Of a stretch of DNA of 64,000 bases, positions 44,320 to 57,299 are shown one piece after another. The DNA comes from Rhyzopertha dominica (Eukaryota > Arthropoda > Insecta > Coleoptera > Bostrichidae). The stretch is taken from assembly GCA_025024175.1 (NCBI GenBank), contig QCXZ01000003.1, positions 15,024,392-15,088,391 on the forward strand, written 5' to 3'. Below the pieces are notes generated by a model. That model had not been told where the DNA came from, did not search any database, and was given only the letters and a program-made list of their open reading frames with translations. Made by a program: the position numbers and the translations under genes. How positions within the stretch are numbered: position 1 is the stretch's first letter; each line of letters begins with the position of its first letter.

Positions 44320-46780
44320 TATAGCGTTGGGAGGTTATGTAGCGCAAGATTATTTGTTGTGCTACAGAGTGCAATTAGCATACAATGACGGGCGCGTAGA
44401 ATATGCCTCCTAAATTACTTTATTATCTAGGGGTAAACTTTGTAGTATTCTAATTAGAAAATTTTATATAAAAATAGCAGCGTGTAGAAAAACAGAAATG
44501 TATAAAAATATTTAGTTCTTCACCATATATACTGCTTAGAATACTACGAATGCCAATATTACTTTGCAAGTCGTATGTCATGAGCTTTTCAACGGCAGTC
44601 ACATGTGGCTATTGTTATTATTCTTTATAAACAGGAATTTACGGGAAATTTTATTTTGCTCTGTCGACACGGTTTACAAACAGATGGATTTGATGTAATT
44701 AATTCTTAAATTTCTTGCGATTATTTGAAGTATGATACTCCAAATTCGCTAGCACGTTAAGATCAAAAAATACATGTCGGGAATGGTAAGTGAAGGAAGG
44801 AGTTCGAAGCCTATTTTTACGGATTTTGTTCAGAAATGTAAGCAAATTGACCCATGAAATTATTCTGATATGAGGAATAGTTGTTGTACAATCTATGATG
44901 CTTGAATTTGGTGCGAGTATTTTGGTTACATAAAAGTTACGCAATTCTTTGTTGTTAAAGCAGAATAATGTATAATACATCTATCGTTAAGAGCGACAGT
45001 ATCATCCGAACATTCTATGTGTTCAGAACAATATATTGTCAAGTTTGCTAGACGCTATTTGTTTATCCCGTGCATGGCTCTCAGGAAAGGGAAGAAAATC
45101 GTTTGGATACCATGGTGACCTACTAAAACAATGAACTATATTTGATCCAACACAGAAGCCACAACGCAGTCTTGAGGTGCATCAAATTGAACTACTGGAA
45201 TGCAGGTTGGATGCCTGGATAAAAACTACATGTGAACCTTTTTAACGTGCATAGTTTTTAATAACAGCTTCAATCGGTTCATTTGATTATTATTTTGAAG
45301 TTAAACATCTGCTGCAAATAAATAAACGACCCTTACTATAACCTGGAAATGTATCGTCGCGTCAGCAAACTCGCGATCTAAACTGTTTTATATAAAAAAC
45401 AAACAAATCTAGTGCTCTAAGGATGATGTATATCGGTTTAAAATTGCTGCCCTCAAGACATAATTCCAACATTGCACAACAACTTTTTAAAACTGCCGTC
45501 GTCTCTCCATTAAAACAGCACTATCTTTCGCCGTCCACGAGCAGTTACATCACAGCAACCCTAGTTCCACTGGCGCTGCCATTTACGAGATTGCCCGAAT
45601 CCAAGGCACAACTTATTCAACGTAGGGGCACTACGTCACCTTAATAAAATTCTTATCCGACAACGTAAAATATTGGACCTAGTAACTTCCTGACTGATTA
45701 AACGTTGCTAGAGTGTATGCCTCACGACAGAGCAAATATCTTGTTGAACAAAATAATGTTGGCGATAAAGTATCCAGCCGTTGCTTTCTGAAGTACGAGG
45801 ACATAAACTGGAACGATAGCAGTATCATCTCGTATCCCGAGGAACAATGTTAGTGAAGCCTACATGCTTAGTGAATCGCTATAAAGATACATAGTTAATA
45901 ATGAACCATATTGTAATATCATCACCGACAACTTCCAATTTGGTCATGCAAAAAGGATTGCTCTTAGGTAATCCATCTCAAGAAAATTAACTTTTGGACC
46001 AGTTTAATTAAATAATTATGAAGCACTTTATACTTGTGAATTTTCGTAATGAATATATTTGCATACCGACGCTTATCGTTTTATGTTCATATCATACACT
46101 TTGAAACCAGGTACTCTAAATTCTCTAAATATAATGGCTCTTATATCATTATGATTTGTCTACCTTAACGAGCAGATCAGAAATCTTCTACAAAACTATT
46201 GAATGTTCTAAGCCATTTTTATAAAAGAGTCTAACGAAATGAAACGATGGTACAATGCGTTACAGATAATCATAAACCCATTTAATTTAAGCAACATGCA
46301 ATATTTTCAGACCTAGTAACGAGAAGGTTGTAAATTGCACAACTTTGATTATCTATAACTTCATCTTTTAATATTTAGTTCAGTGCCATAAAATAAATAA
46401 ATAAATTCTTTCGCTTTGGGTATAAGCGTTCGCATACGTATTACAAATATTATGCTGAATATTAGTTTGGCGTGCTTGCCTATAATTTGAGAGTTTGGCA
46501 AATTTTCGTTTATTATTGTCTCATCAGTGTTTATGTTGCCCGTTCTTTAAATTAAAGATACTCCTGAAGAGCATTTTCCGAAACGGTACTTAGCTTAAAT
46601 AGAGCTAAAGATGTACAAAATCAGAGATCCGAGATCGGTTGCTAACAAGAAAAATAATTATTCGGCATACGTTAAAAAATACTATTCTACTACTACTCTT
46701 TACCACGTTTAGCTTGATTAAAAATCGTTTTGTCAGTGATATTTTAGTAAAACATGTAAATATTATGGATCCGTAGAAAA
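44320..46780. other. No recognised gene; short dispersed repeat at 45100-45128
   Basis: The 29-bp string starting CGTTTGGATACCATG at 45100 is also at 6168 with three mismatches in all. Its source element is unknown. ORFs 44699-44980 and 45423-45644 have no recognised domain. Confidence 0.4.
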
Positions 46781-46990
46781 TGAATTGTTTTATGATAAAG
46801 CAACATTTTATGGTAACGAATTTGTCAACTGACGTTATTATGAAGCTGACAACCCTCACAACTTTCGAAAAACATATCGATGACATTTCAAATATTTAGG
46901 CCATAATATTATAGACACTATTGATAGTTATTCAATGGTCAAGCCATTGACGACTCTTCGACAGACGTAAAGTTTCAACGAAATGTAGCT
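46781..46990 (+). pseudogene. DD41D transposase relic around the first catalytic D
   Basis: LFYDKATFYGNEFVN, a stop-containing gap, then YYEADNPHNFRKTY. These align with LFTDESTFHRNGFVN and YYSDENPHHLRMNH of the 2.9-kb element, with the D retained and the E changed to K. Further downstream only vague similarity remains. Confidence 0.45.
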
Positions 46991-49570
46991 CCTAAAAATA
47001 ACTACAGAGCTACTGAAGAAATTTGAAATTAAAATTATGCAAAGGGGGGATAGATCACGGGAGACCTGGCAATTGTCCAGCTATATCGCCTTATAAAACT
47101 AGATTTCATCGTCGCACTATATCTGAATATAGTAAAACAGACTTTCGAGCACCGAATCCATGTTAGTGCTTTGAAAAGGCGCCTTCCTATTGCTGTTCTT
47201 GTTATACCTAATCCGTGTTTTGTTGTAAAACTTTGGATATATTGTCTAGTTCTTTTTAATTACAGCTACAACTTAATCTATTTAGATTATATAATACGAA
47301 TACTAGTGAGTTAAAATTCAATAAAGAATCTAAAAATATACTAATGCCTAGATCCGTATAACTTAATTTCGAATAAGTTTGATATAAATGTCTTTTGCAT
47401 ATTTCTGTGCCAGAATTACATCAAACTGATAACACAAAACAACAACTACACAGACATGGTCTTTGCGCAACAGTTGGTAAACCGTCTACAAACTATCTCC
47501 AGACGAATTGTAACATTTTGACGACATATTCGTCCACCACCAATGTATAAAGTAGGTCCGCATGTCGTTAACTAAGGACGATTTTGTTTGTATTTTGGAC
47601 AAACAAACTGTGTTCGTGTTTTGTCCGTCTAGTTAAATCCGGCATTACTTTAGTACTAAAGGTTGCATACTACAGTAATATATGAAATAAACATTACGAT
47701 CTCAATATGTTGCAGCGTTCATCTAATCCAAACAAGATTAAATGACGATATAATTGATATAAGTTTCTAGCATTAAATATATCATTTGTTATCTTTACCT
47801 GCCAGGCTTAAAAGAACCCAATTTGTTTTAGAATATGGAATCATAAATGTCCTATAGACGTACTTCTAACAGGTAATTACACCATTATTTGCTCTCTAGC
47901 ATTCAACTATCAGAAATACTGTAATAAAAATATCTATGAGCTGCAGGTATGCATTGTACCTTATAACTTTATTTAGATATAAAAGGTTTTATGGAAAATC
48001 GCTTATATAATGACTATAAAAGCTTTCTCGAAATAATAGGCAAAGCATGGCATCACACAAAATCTTAATAATACATTGGCACCTTGACTGTAAACTAACT
48101 GTTGGGGCGTACTCGTATAGCAATTATCAAAGTTCAGTGGACTGTATTACAAATTACAAGTTAATTACAAGTGCTGCCTAGCGCGTTCTGTACCAAACTG
48201 AAGGAAGGTAAGCAGACCTGGATTGTAAGGAACTGCGTTCTTCTGAGCTTCCAGTGAGAATGTATGTTTTATACAATTAACAAAAAATGAGCCGATGTCC
48301 TTCATCGATTAAACAACGTTAGCGACACTACTATACCTTGTGGCTTGTGGCGATCGTCCATTCTTCTCTCTCACTATTAAGTGGTGGTAAGCATATAAGC
48401 AGGAATCAAGAGTGGATGGTTGCCTGGATCTGAGTGCAGAACTTATCAAGCCAGCACAATATTATAATGTACGTATACAATTTTTATAAATACATTGACA
48501 ATAATACAACACTAACATAAGGCTATAGTGGTATAGTGCCTTATATCTCATGCCTAATTGTCATCTACTAAATAAATAACAACCACTGCATCTTGTATAT
48601 AAATATATGAGCATGTAATCATAGAATATATGTCTTTCTACTACTATTACAAAAGACAATAAATGAAATGCTTTTACATAATCATTTGTAGTTTAAAGTA
48701 TGTGCGCTTACTTCTTGATGACACAAATAAAGAGACTAACTTTATACTTTTATGGCTGCTCATGTATGCAATCGTTTTAATAAACATGGAAATTATACTA
48801 ACTAGACACCGCACGCAAAAAAGCGCATTGTTAAAAATGTAGGTATTCGGAAGTTCTAATGAGAAAGTTAAAAGAGATTTAAAAAAATCTTACTAATCCG
48901 CACTAGACTTCGGAGCTAAACCCTGCTTTACCCAACTTACTCAAAAGTTAACTATGCATAAAAGAGAATGACGCACATGAACAAAAAACGGAATGGCGCA
49001 AGGACGACGTTATTATATTCCGGGCACGTTTTAGTTCACAGTGTCTTCTTGCGAGGTGCGTGACAACGCGACTGTAGCGCCACCTTGTCCTGCCCGGAGC
49101 ACAAGAACGACAGCAGGTACGGCTTCACCTGAGGGACACATACTAGCAGGCATAAATACTAAAGAGGACGCGATGTTCGCACGTACATTCCGCTCCGTTT
49201 AAATACACTTTACATACATTAAAGCGAAATGCGGCGTTTAGTTTCTGGAAACTCTCTCCGGCAATCACTTTACAGAAATTAGTACGCCTGGGGAGCAGAT
49301 TTTAGCAGGAGTGCTAACCGCAAAGAAACTTCGCTGTAAAGTAAACCTTTTTAGGCTCATAATACGTGAACTAAAGCCATGCCCCCTAGAAAGAAGAACT
49401 TGGATTGCGGAAAAACGTAGTACTGAGCACTAACATTTGGGGCAGTATCAAACACGTTTAACCGATGCAAATAACCGTATTTGAGGTATTATTCTTGCAT
49501 TGTGATCCTTAAGCAGTGAGAATAGCAATGCAATTCTTAGTTGTGATAAAGACTTTTTAAGTAGAAAATT
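46991..49570. other. No recognised gene; GC-richer island 49000-49330
   Basis: AT-rich with very few ORFs over 60 codons. The 49000-49330 stretch is GC-richer and non-repetitive and may be regulatory. Confidence 0.4.
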
Positions 49571-50056
49571 AGATAGCACTGCCATCTGTCAGCATACACT
49601 GACAAGATGACAAAGGCACCTAGCTGCCATGTTATTATATGCCATGCAGTCTGCACTAGACCTAAACTGCACTGATGAGCTATAATAAAAGCGAAATAGA
49701 TATATCTGCAGTTGGTTACAGCGCAGACAGCATAGCACAGACGTGTATTTTAAAGAGTTTTTAGATTTGGTATCTACTCTTATGTCAAAATACAGTTAAA
49801 GGCTTTTTGTGTTGGTATTTGAAAACATAAATATTGCTGACTGAAAGTATAGATAGCGATACCATCGATTAGCAAAGCACTGAGGTGAGGAAAAAGCACC
49901 TACCAGTATCATCTACTCTATCAGGGTGGTATGCACTAAGTGGCCTTATAAAGCACCGACTTACTTCAATTTGGAATCAAAATGGATCCCTCATTGTTTG
50001 ATTGTGGTGCAGATAGCATAGCATTAACATGCCTTTGCCTTTAATCAATGTAGAGC
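49571..50056 (+). mobile_element. 280-bp tandem dimer carrying a hammerhead (retrozyme-like), locus 2
   Basis: Two head-to-tail units are seen. AGATAGC....CCATC at 49571 and 49851, AA.GCACCTA at 49613 and 49893, and GCACTA at 49653 and 49933 are all exactly 280 bp apart. A 6-nt insertion makes the later match (GCGCAGACAGCATAGC at 49721, GTGCAGATAGCATAGC at 50007) 286 bp apart. Unit 1 has the hammerhead at 49640-49755; unit 2's hammerhead is decayed. The second unit is incomplete at its 3' end. Tandem monomers with a hammerhead and no ORF are the known layout of retrozymes. Confidence 0.75.
49640..49755 (+). ncRNA. Type I hammerhead ribozyme, locus 2 (partly decayed)
   Basis: Same order and spacing as locus 1. 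CTGCA (49667-49671), CTGATGA (49672-49678), stem II GCTAT/AAAGC with one mismatch, GAAA (49693-49696), stem III weakened, cleavage base C49706, TGCAG (49707-49711). The distance from CTGATGA to the cleavage base is 34 nt in both loci. Outer stem I (GTCTGCAC/GCGCAGAC type) is still mostly paired. The core is intact; stem changes may lower activity. Confidence 0.8.
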
Positions 50057-50479
50057 ATTTATATTTTGCTCCATTTAATGTAACAATCTAATAATCAAGC
50101 TATTACGTGCAGTTAATCTCATTCCTTACAAATTTCGAACGTTATCATTTAGTTTAAATTAACATAAGCTTGTAGCCCCAACGGATTGTGATTTATTATA
50201 ATGCCCATTAGACTATAATGTCGTAGTAAAGCGAACACTCTCCTGATGACGCAATGAACATAATAAAAACTTATTTAACAACAAATAAGTTACGATGATG
50301 GTACAGCACAAAGTACAAACTCAAATGTACAGGACCTAAACTATTATTTTGAGTCTTGCTATTTTCAATATGTGTTTTCGGACAGGTAAATCTAGGCATG
50401 CAGTTTTTTATGAATATGGGATATAGCTAATGGGTTAACAAGCATGTACTTATATGTACTGAAAAAGATGTCATATAGG

Positions 50480-50585
50480 CTGCTTTGACCTCAAATTTGG
50501 ATAGGGCTTTGATAGCGCAGTTGGTTAGCGCGTTTGACTAGTGTTCAAAAGGTCCCGGGTTCAAATACCGGTCACAGCCTGTTAA
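50480..50585 (+). repeat. tRNA-derived SINE, family 1, copy 3 (best preserved)
   Basis: GCTGCTTTGACCTC, then TAGCGCAGTTGGTTAGCGCG (A box region, 50513-50532), TTTGACTAGTGTTCAAAAGG, and GGTTCAAATACC (B box, 50558-50569), GGTCACAGCC. The body is tRNA-like over about 75 nt, with a non-tRNA leader shared with copy 2. No 3' poly(A) was seen. A decayed tRNA gene is less likely because of the shared leader and tail. Confidence 0.75.
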
Positions 50586-51591
50586 TCCATTAACTGTATC
50601 CTTTAATGGTAATATCTAGGTGTGACAAAGGTGGGTAATAGTAGCTGCACAGAAATGAAATTCTTACGGAATCTAAGATTACTACAATGCCGAGAATCCA
50701 TACACTCTTTCGATTTAGTCAAGTAAGCGATTTTTAAGAAGGTGCCATTGTTGGAGTGGCGTTGCTCAAACATTTGAAATTACACACTCAAAAGTAGTGC
50801 CAGCATGGTACGATGGCGTTAATATTTTAACACTAAACGTTTCTAAACCTAAACCATTAGGTCTTCTATAAGGCGTAATGTCCGCTGGATGCACACCCCG
50901 TTAACCACTGAACACCAAATTTAGTAGCATGGTTACTTATATACCAATTCGGGACTTTCTCGAAACTAGAATGCGTTTATCCTTGAAACAATTATGTGCT
51001 TTTAAACGCAAAGGGTGGCTCATCCCCATTTATGCCAGAATTTCTTGATTTTAAAAGTCCCTCTATGCTGGTTAATATGAAGGTAATCAGAAAGACTAAA
51101 ACAGAATAGCCATATTTTAACAAAAGATGACAATGCAGTTGGCTGCACGGAACTAAAAGATATAAAAAAACACATTTTGCATCACTGTCTTTATTTGGGA
51201 AAAAGCTTTAGTAATGCAAAACGTTGAACAAAATCTGGTGTTGTTGTCATCTCTTGTCAGACAACAATAACGTACCTATCCCTAATAATTTTCCTTCTAA
51301 AAGGATACGAGTTTGATCATTTAGGGTTAAAGTTAGTTTTAAGTGTATTTTAACTTCTTTTAGATATTTACAGTTTTCTGACACTTCGAGTTTAACCAAA
51401 AGTAGGCATCAACTTATTCAGTTTTAAACGGAACCACCGCAATATTTATTCTTTCTTCTCAAAGGCCGTTGGGACTAGTCAAGCGGCAATCTTTCAAAAT
51501 TGATAAATAATTATGTGTAGCTGACACTTTGATGCTCACTAGCAAATAATTTTTCTATACAACACAGCACCTAATTTATCAATGACAGGTA
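50586..51591. other. No recognised feature
   Basis: AT-rich sequence without long ORFs or recognised repeats. Confidence 0.4.
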
Positions 51592-51957
51592 CAGGGTTTC
51601 TATAAATGATTCGTGTAACGTGGGCGGCGTTGATTTCTGAATTCTATGTGCCGCCTTTTTGTAACTACTGCCAAGCTAAAATATGCACTGCGATAGTAGT
51701 TCAAGGTTGCAGATCAATGCCACGCCACGGCTGCGAAACGTGAGGTTTTTACAACCTTAAAGTTAATTATCCCACAAAATACTACAGAATATGTAGAAAA
51801 TATACACTCCCAGGCGTTTTCTCATATTGAAATATATCAAATAATTCATAAATTGACAGATGACAAATATACGTCACTTTCCTGAGAGGCGGCAAATTGA
51901 TTTAATCGATAATTTCCATATGCACTCTGGATGCATGAATCATTTATAGAATCCCTG
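51592..51957 (+). mobile_element. MITE family copy B (TACAGG termini)
   Basis: The ends are CAGGGTTTCTATAAATGATT (51592-51611) and its near reverse complement at 51938-51957. TA precedes the left end, AA follows the right end. It is the inverted relative of 17814-18153, about 25 bp longer, with indels spread through the middle. Confidence 0.8.
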
Positions 51958-52429
51958 AATATTAAGATCATTAAAACTGACATGTCTTCAAAATTTTCTG
52001 TTGCCTAGAAATGCTGGTTTCTTCTAGTTGTTATGCGCTTTCTAGGAAACTGTGATCCATCTGCACCAAGATATTTTTAAAGGAATTGAGGATCTCTGCT
52101 AGCAACATAGATTTACAAAATTCGGACATATTTACGGGGTCTACAGACTTTAAAATTTTCGAATGATTAAGGCTGCAAATCATGTCGTTCTAAAATTATT
52201 TTAGGTAATGAAGTAGAAATTCCCAAATGATTTTCCGCTGAACTTTACAGGAGTAGATAGAAATAAATAAATCAATAAATTTATTATAATCTCTTCGTTA
52301 ATTATCTTTAAAGTCTAAAATTTCAACTTTTAGTCTTGATAATTCGAGTTTTACAAAATGAAACGTCGCCTTGGTTTTTAATTTCTAGCGTGCCATCTGT
52401 AGAAAATGACTATCAGTGTCAGAGACGTT

Positions 52430-53013
52430 CGGCGTTTAAGAATGGTATGTAAGACTGTTTGTCTTAGATACCGTCCAGATAATCTGAATGCGTGGTTTCT
52501 CAACAAACGGTTAATGGAGTAACCATTGCAGCTGGCTTTAATGCATACCGTCTGCCAAATTTAAGAGGTGTTATGCAGGTTTGTGGTGAAAAGATGTAAT
52601 GTTTATCTTGGAATGCCACACAGCTAAAACCCCTGGATCATTGTATAGACGCTATATGTCCTGGAAGTAGGTCTCGTCTGATGCTCACTAGGGATATAGC
52701 TCGAAGGTAATATGCAGCAGAAAGTCCAGAACCTGCTACTTACTATACACCAAGGCTGTCTCAAAGGACATTTTCCAATAAGACAGTGAACTTTTTGTAA
52801 AATGTTGAAATAGAGGATGAACTGGGATGTAAAATCCCAGCTTCGGTCAGTAAAACGTCTATGGGATAGTTTAGGCAGCACTCTTCAGCGATTACCAGGA
52901 TTACCAGAAGACTCACACCACTTACTGGAAAAAGATATCTATCAGTTGATTCTGTCTACGCCTCGAATAGTTAGCGAGGGTTAAAGTAATCGCTCCGGAG
53001 CAACACGTTGTTA
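52430..53013 (+). pseudogene. Tc1-type transposase relic
   Basis: The late part reads RSVKRLWDSLGSTLQRLPGL (compare NPIEHLWD.LGR), then HHLLEKDIYQLILSTPRIV (compare ...L...W..IPQ..I..LI.SMPRR) and a stop followed by RSGATRC ending with TAA at 53013 (compare RGGHTRY). The SPDLNPIE block is corrupted and the catalytic D before LWD is not preserved. The part before 52700 shows only scattered similarity. Confidence 0.55.
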
Positions 53014-54230
53014 AATTTTCGTTACTTTTTCTTGTCCAAAAGGAACCAAATTTTAATCTATTTTAGTAATCAACAAATGGAATGGACAATTAATACATGA
53101 ACGTTCTCCCTCTTGGGTTACCTTTGAGCCCCACTACATGGTCGAAGCTGCAGTATTTCGTTACTTCATTATGTTATCGTGCAACGGTGCAACACAACAT
53201 ACTTGAGTAGATGAAACCATATTTTATAACACAATTTAATAAGAAACACCTGCATATTTGGAATTCTACAGATATTGTCAACGCCATGAGCCGGCACATA
53301 ATGTATATTAAACCTCGGTGCAGCACTGGCAGTAATGCCCGCGTGGCATCTGTAATTCTACAGCCTCGCTTTTCATTAACGGCTGCTTAAGCTGCCTCGA
53401 AATTTGTACAATGCGAATCTGCACTCCACCCTGCGTTGCATAACCAACAGGCCGACGGATTCGACTTCATTTGAATGTGGAGCTCATTCAGCAAAGTAGC
53501 AAACCATTCCGCTCATCGGGGAACGTCGCACCTCCTCATAAATATAGTAATTAAGCCCTGGAGTTCCACATCGCGCAACTTATTGGAACTTGGAATGCAG
53601 AACTTCCAATCTAATTTCCAAAGCTAAACATATTTTCCATTCTGGTCCGCAACCAGGCACTCGCTAAAACCAACGTCATTGTTCGAGAGTTATTTGCACC
53701 TCGGCACAATAAGAGGATCTGCAGCTGGTGTGCGGGCATTGTTGTCGCCCTACAACGCTGCTTCTGTTTCAAATTTGCACCTCCGTGAATTCAAAGTATT
53801 TGATGATGGAAAAGTGAACGCAGGAGCATGAATACCTGTTTTTGCTTTAACCGGATGAAAAAGCAGGTGAATATTACAATATACCAGAACTTAACTCTCA
53901 ATGGATACTAAGGTTATTAAGTAAATTTAGCTTTAGGAACTATGTATATGAGACCTTGATTTATTTGCATTACAAAAAGCATAGATGAACTAAATCAACT
54001 GTAGGTGTACATTTAATTATATGCGTCATCTACTCAAGACCCCGTGTGTNATGTATGTTTTTAGCCTTTTATGTTGCAATAATAAGGATTGCTTTGGTAA
54101 TCATTCTGTTATAAATAACAAGTGCGATTACTTTTTTGGTAAACATCTCGGTTCCAAAACAAAGATGAAATATCATAGTGGGTAAAGAATTGTAGAGTTG
54201 TCGACCGATGATGATGATTCGGTCGTAAAA
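53014..54230. other. No gene; GC-richer non-repetitive island 53280-53840
   Basis: The island has no long ORF and no recognised repeat, so it may be conserved regulatory sequence. One N lies at 54050. Confidence 0.4.
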
Positions 54231-54234
54231 GGAA

Positions 54235-55050
54235 TAAAGCTCTTTTTATCTTATCTCCTGGCTTTCGGAGATTTTTGTCTTCCTCTGTAGGGCTTATAAT
54301 GCTTTATTGAACAGCTTTACTACAAATACAACGCAACAAACCCAAGTGGGCATAAATAAGGCTAATAACTGTAGGTAAGTTGAACCGCAATAAACAATTA
54401 ATAATTATAAATAATGTTGAAAAAATATAAAGATTTCATTCAAAATTAAAAAACTGAAAATTAATTATATGAAATCTATATATGATGAGAAATTTGGAGA
54501 AAGCAAGGAGGAAGTTATGTTAACGGAAATGGAGTAGATAGGTATAAATTTTATGACGATTATGAATATCGCTTCTTTTATTGATACCATGAATTTGTCT
54601 ATTAATATGAGCCATTTATAAGAAAAGACGTTTCTTTAAACTTATTTCTTGATCTAACACTGTTAAATCATTAAATTCAAATTTGTGGTCAACTCAAAAC
54701 AACGCTTAAATATTAATCAAGTTTTTTTTATTATTTTTAGTATCTCTTTCGTGTTTTTTAATTATGTCCATTGTGTCTTAATAAATATACTACATTCGCA
54801 AAATTTTCAATACGAGTTTTACATTTTAATTTTGAAAAATAGTTTTAGATTTTTCCGTTTGGATAATAACAAACACCAACAAGTTTTATATGTAACAATA
54901 ATTTATTTATTTTATCACTGAGACCTTCTATATAGGGAATTAAACAATATTTTGTAAGAGTTGAAGGAGAAACATTATCAATTGAAACCTCAATTTAAAA
55001 AGAAGTTTTTTGGCCAAAGAAATTGGATAAGAATTAAATATAAAAATGTT
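54235..55050 (-). mobile_element. Penelope-like element, copy 2 (same family as PLE1), decayed
   Basis: Collinear with PLE1 positions about 45-945: arm sequence including the hairpin (54263-54287), the ACTGAAAATTAAT.ATGAAATC stretch and the GIY-YIG body. The body still shows NVVYLLR, the SVRSRNKFKETSFL region and the segment for the INRQIHSINKRSDI motif, but with many stops, indels and a missing YIG box. No right inverted arm or target duplication is seen, and similarity stops at about 55050. Confidence 0.8.
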
Positions 55051-55525
55051 TTGTTAACTGTTACTTCATTCGGTTAAGACAAAAATGTCGCGCGCTTCTC
55101 CGAGCAAAGATCTCCCGAGCGCTCAAGAGTTCTAGCCAAATATCACGGAATACTAACTCCGAGCACTTGTGGTGAAAATACCAGTACACAACGAACACTT
55201 GGTGCGTAAGAAAGCTTTACAACAAAACGTATCAATATGAACTGATGAATACTTTCCAACCTATTAATAATCGGCAAAATACTATAATCATATAGAAAGC
55301 AATAACCGCAACAGGGCCCAAAGTTAATTGCATACCACTTCACTTTCTTGTCAGATAACTAAAAAATACACAAAATCGAAAGGAAAACTTTGCGTATGCA
55401 ACAGCAATAGAAACACCAATGCAATGCGACGGGATATTTAAAAAAAAACAAGATATAAGCCTAATGCTTTTACTTCGAAGATTTGTTTTATTTAAGGAGT
55501 AGCGAAATTTATGCCGCACTTTTAA

Positions 55526-56426
55526 GAGGGGCGTTTACCTAGAGCGAATCGGGCCATTTTAAGCACCTACCGTTTTACATTTTAACGAGTTATTCGAAAC
55601 TTTTTCGAAGTGAAATTTCGACACGGCAATGACAAAAGATGTAGCTACAACGTAGAGTTCGAGTTTTTTCTGAATTTGGTACGGTAATGTAAATATTTGT
55701 TGTTATATTTTGCTTAAAAATGCGTATTTTTGGCGAGTTATATCTCGAAAACTAAGGCACATAAACGAAAAATTCGAACTCCACGTTGTAGCTACATATT
55801 TCTTTGTACACTACCCAAAACATGAGCACGATAAATAAGTAAAAACGTTCAAAAAATCTAAAACCGCAAACCCTTTCGCACGAGTCCGTCAAGAGAGCGG
55901 AATGCGAATGCCCATCCCCACCAGATCCGTCGCGTGATATCCAGAGAACTGTGAGGCTAAGATGCAAACCTGTCGGGAATGATCGTGCGGTATACGATTT
56001 ATTCCGATATGACCGGATTTCTAAGCTTTTATGTCTAAATACACGTGACAAGTTTAATGTTAAAAGCTCTTTCACATTAATTTACTGTCTGCCGAAGCAA
56101 TGGGGAGCCGGAATGAAAATTATTATAAAAGTTCCTTCAAAAATCATAGTCGACATGCAGTTAGAATGAAATGTTATACAGTTCATATTTACAGATATAA
56201 ATGGGTTATTCCATACTTTGAATAACCTGGTATAATATAGTAAGTTACTAATATCATGCTTACTTTTTTATGCACACCCTACAGTCAATTTTCCGAATAT
56301 TAGTTTAGCCCGTCTAATCTTTGCGTGATTTCAACCTATCGGCTACCCTCTTACGTCCCACGTCCCGCTGGTAACATGGGTTGCATAGTTTACATTTTGC
56401 CCGATCGCTCCAAGTAAATGCCCCTC
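55526..56426. repeat. Palindrome left arm: ~0.9-kb element with TTAA ends
   Basis: It begins GAGGGGCGTTTAC directly after TTAA (55522-55525) and ends GTAAATGCCCCTC directly before TTAA (56427-56430), so by itself it looks like a complete element with 13-bp ends (one mismatch) and TTAA duplications, the piggyBac-type target. It holds an internal inverted repeat (TGTAGCTACAACGT near 55638 and its partner near 55785). ORF 55752-56075 (minus) has no recognised domain. Confidence 0.75.
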
Positions 56427-56427
56427 T

Positions 56428-57299
56428 TAAACTATGCAACCCATGTTACCAGCGGGACGTGGGACGTAAGAGGGTAGCCGATAGGTTGAAATCACGCAAA
56501 GATTAGACGGGCTAAACTAATATTCGGAAAATTGCTGACTGTAGCGTGTGCATAAAAAGTAAGCATGATATTAGTAACTTACTACGATATTATACCAGGT
56601 TATTCAAAATATGGAATAACCCATTTATTTCTGTAAATATGAACTATATAACATTTCATTCTAACTGCATGTCGACTATGATTTCTGGAGGAACTTTTAT
56701 AATAATTTTCATTCCGCCTCCCCATTGCTTCGGCAGACAGTAAATTAATGTGAAAGAGCTTTTAACATTAAACTTGTCACGTGTATCTAGACATAAAAGC
56801 TTAGAAATCCGGTCATATCGGAATAAATCGTATACCGCACGATCATTCCCGACAGGTTTGTATCTTAGCCTCACTGTTCTCTGGATACCACGCGACGGAT
56901 CTGGTGGGGATGGGCATTCGCATTCCGCTCTCTTGACGGACTCGTATGAAAGGGTTTGCGGTTTTAGATTTTTTGAATGTTTTTACTTATTTATCGTGCT
57001 CATGTTTTTGGTAGTGTACAAAGAAATATGTAGCTACAACATGGAGTTCGAATTTTTCGTTTATGTGCCTTAGTTTTCGAGAAATAGCTCGCCAAAAATA
57101 CGCATTTTTAAGCAAAATATAACAACAAATATTAACATTACCGTACCAAATTCAGAAAAAACTCGAACTCTACGTTGTAGCTACATCTTTTGTCATTGCT
57201 ATGTCGAAATTTCACGTCGAAAAAGTTTCGAATAACTCGGTAAAATGTAAAACGGTAGGTGCTTAAAATGACCCGCTTCGCTCTAGGTAAACGCCCCTC
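56428..57299. repeat. Palindrome right arm: inverted second copy
   Basis: Reverse complement of about 55526-56391, missing the last ~35 bp, and ending GTAAACGCCCCTC before TTAA (57300-57303). In one 290-nt stretch compared by eye there were about 8 substitutions, so the two arms are young or were homogenised. ORF 56750-57073 (plus) is the mirror of 55752-56075. Confidence 0.8.

Noticed and set aside
46500..46530. CTGATGA on the minus strand followed by CGAAAA
   Set aside because: The intervening bases do not form a stem II and no stem III can be drawn.
50513..50580. True tRNA gene at the A/B-box sequence
   Set aside because: No acceptor-stem pairing could be drawn, and the leader and tail are shared with two other dispersed copies, so it is a SINE.
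55752..57073. The matching 107-codon ORFs in both palindrome arms as a conserved gene
   Set aside because: Identity follows from recent inverted duplication and does not show selection; no domain is recognised.
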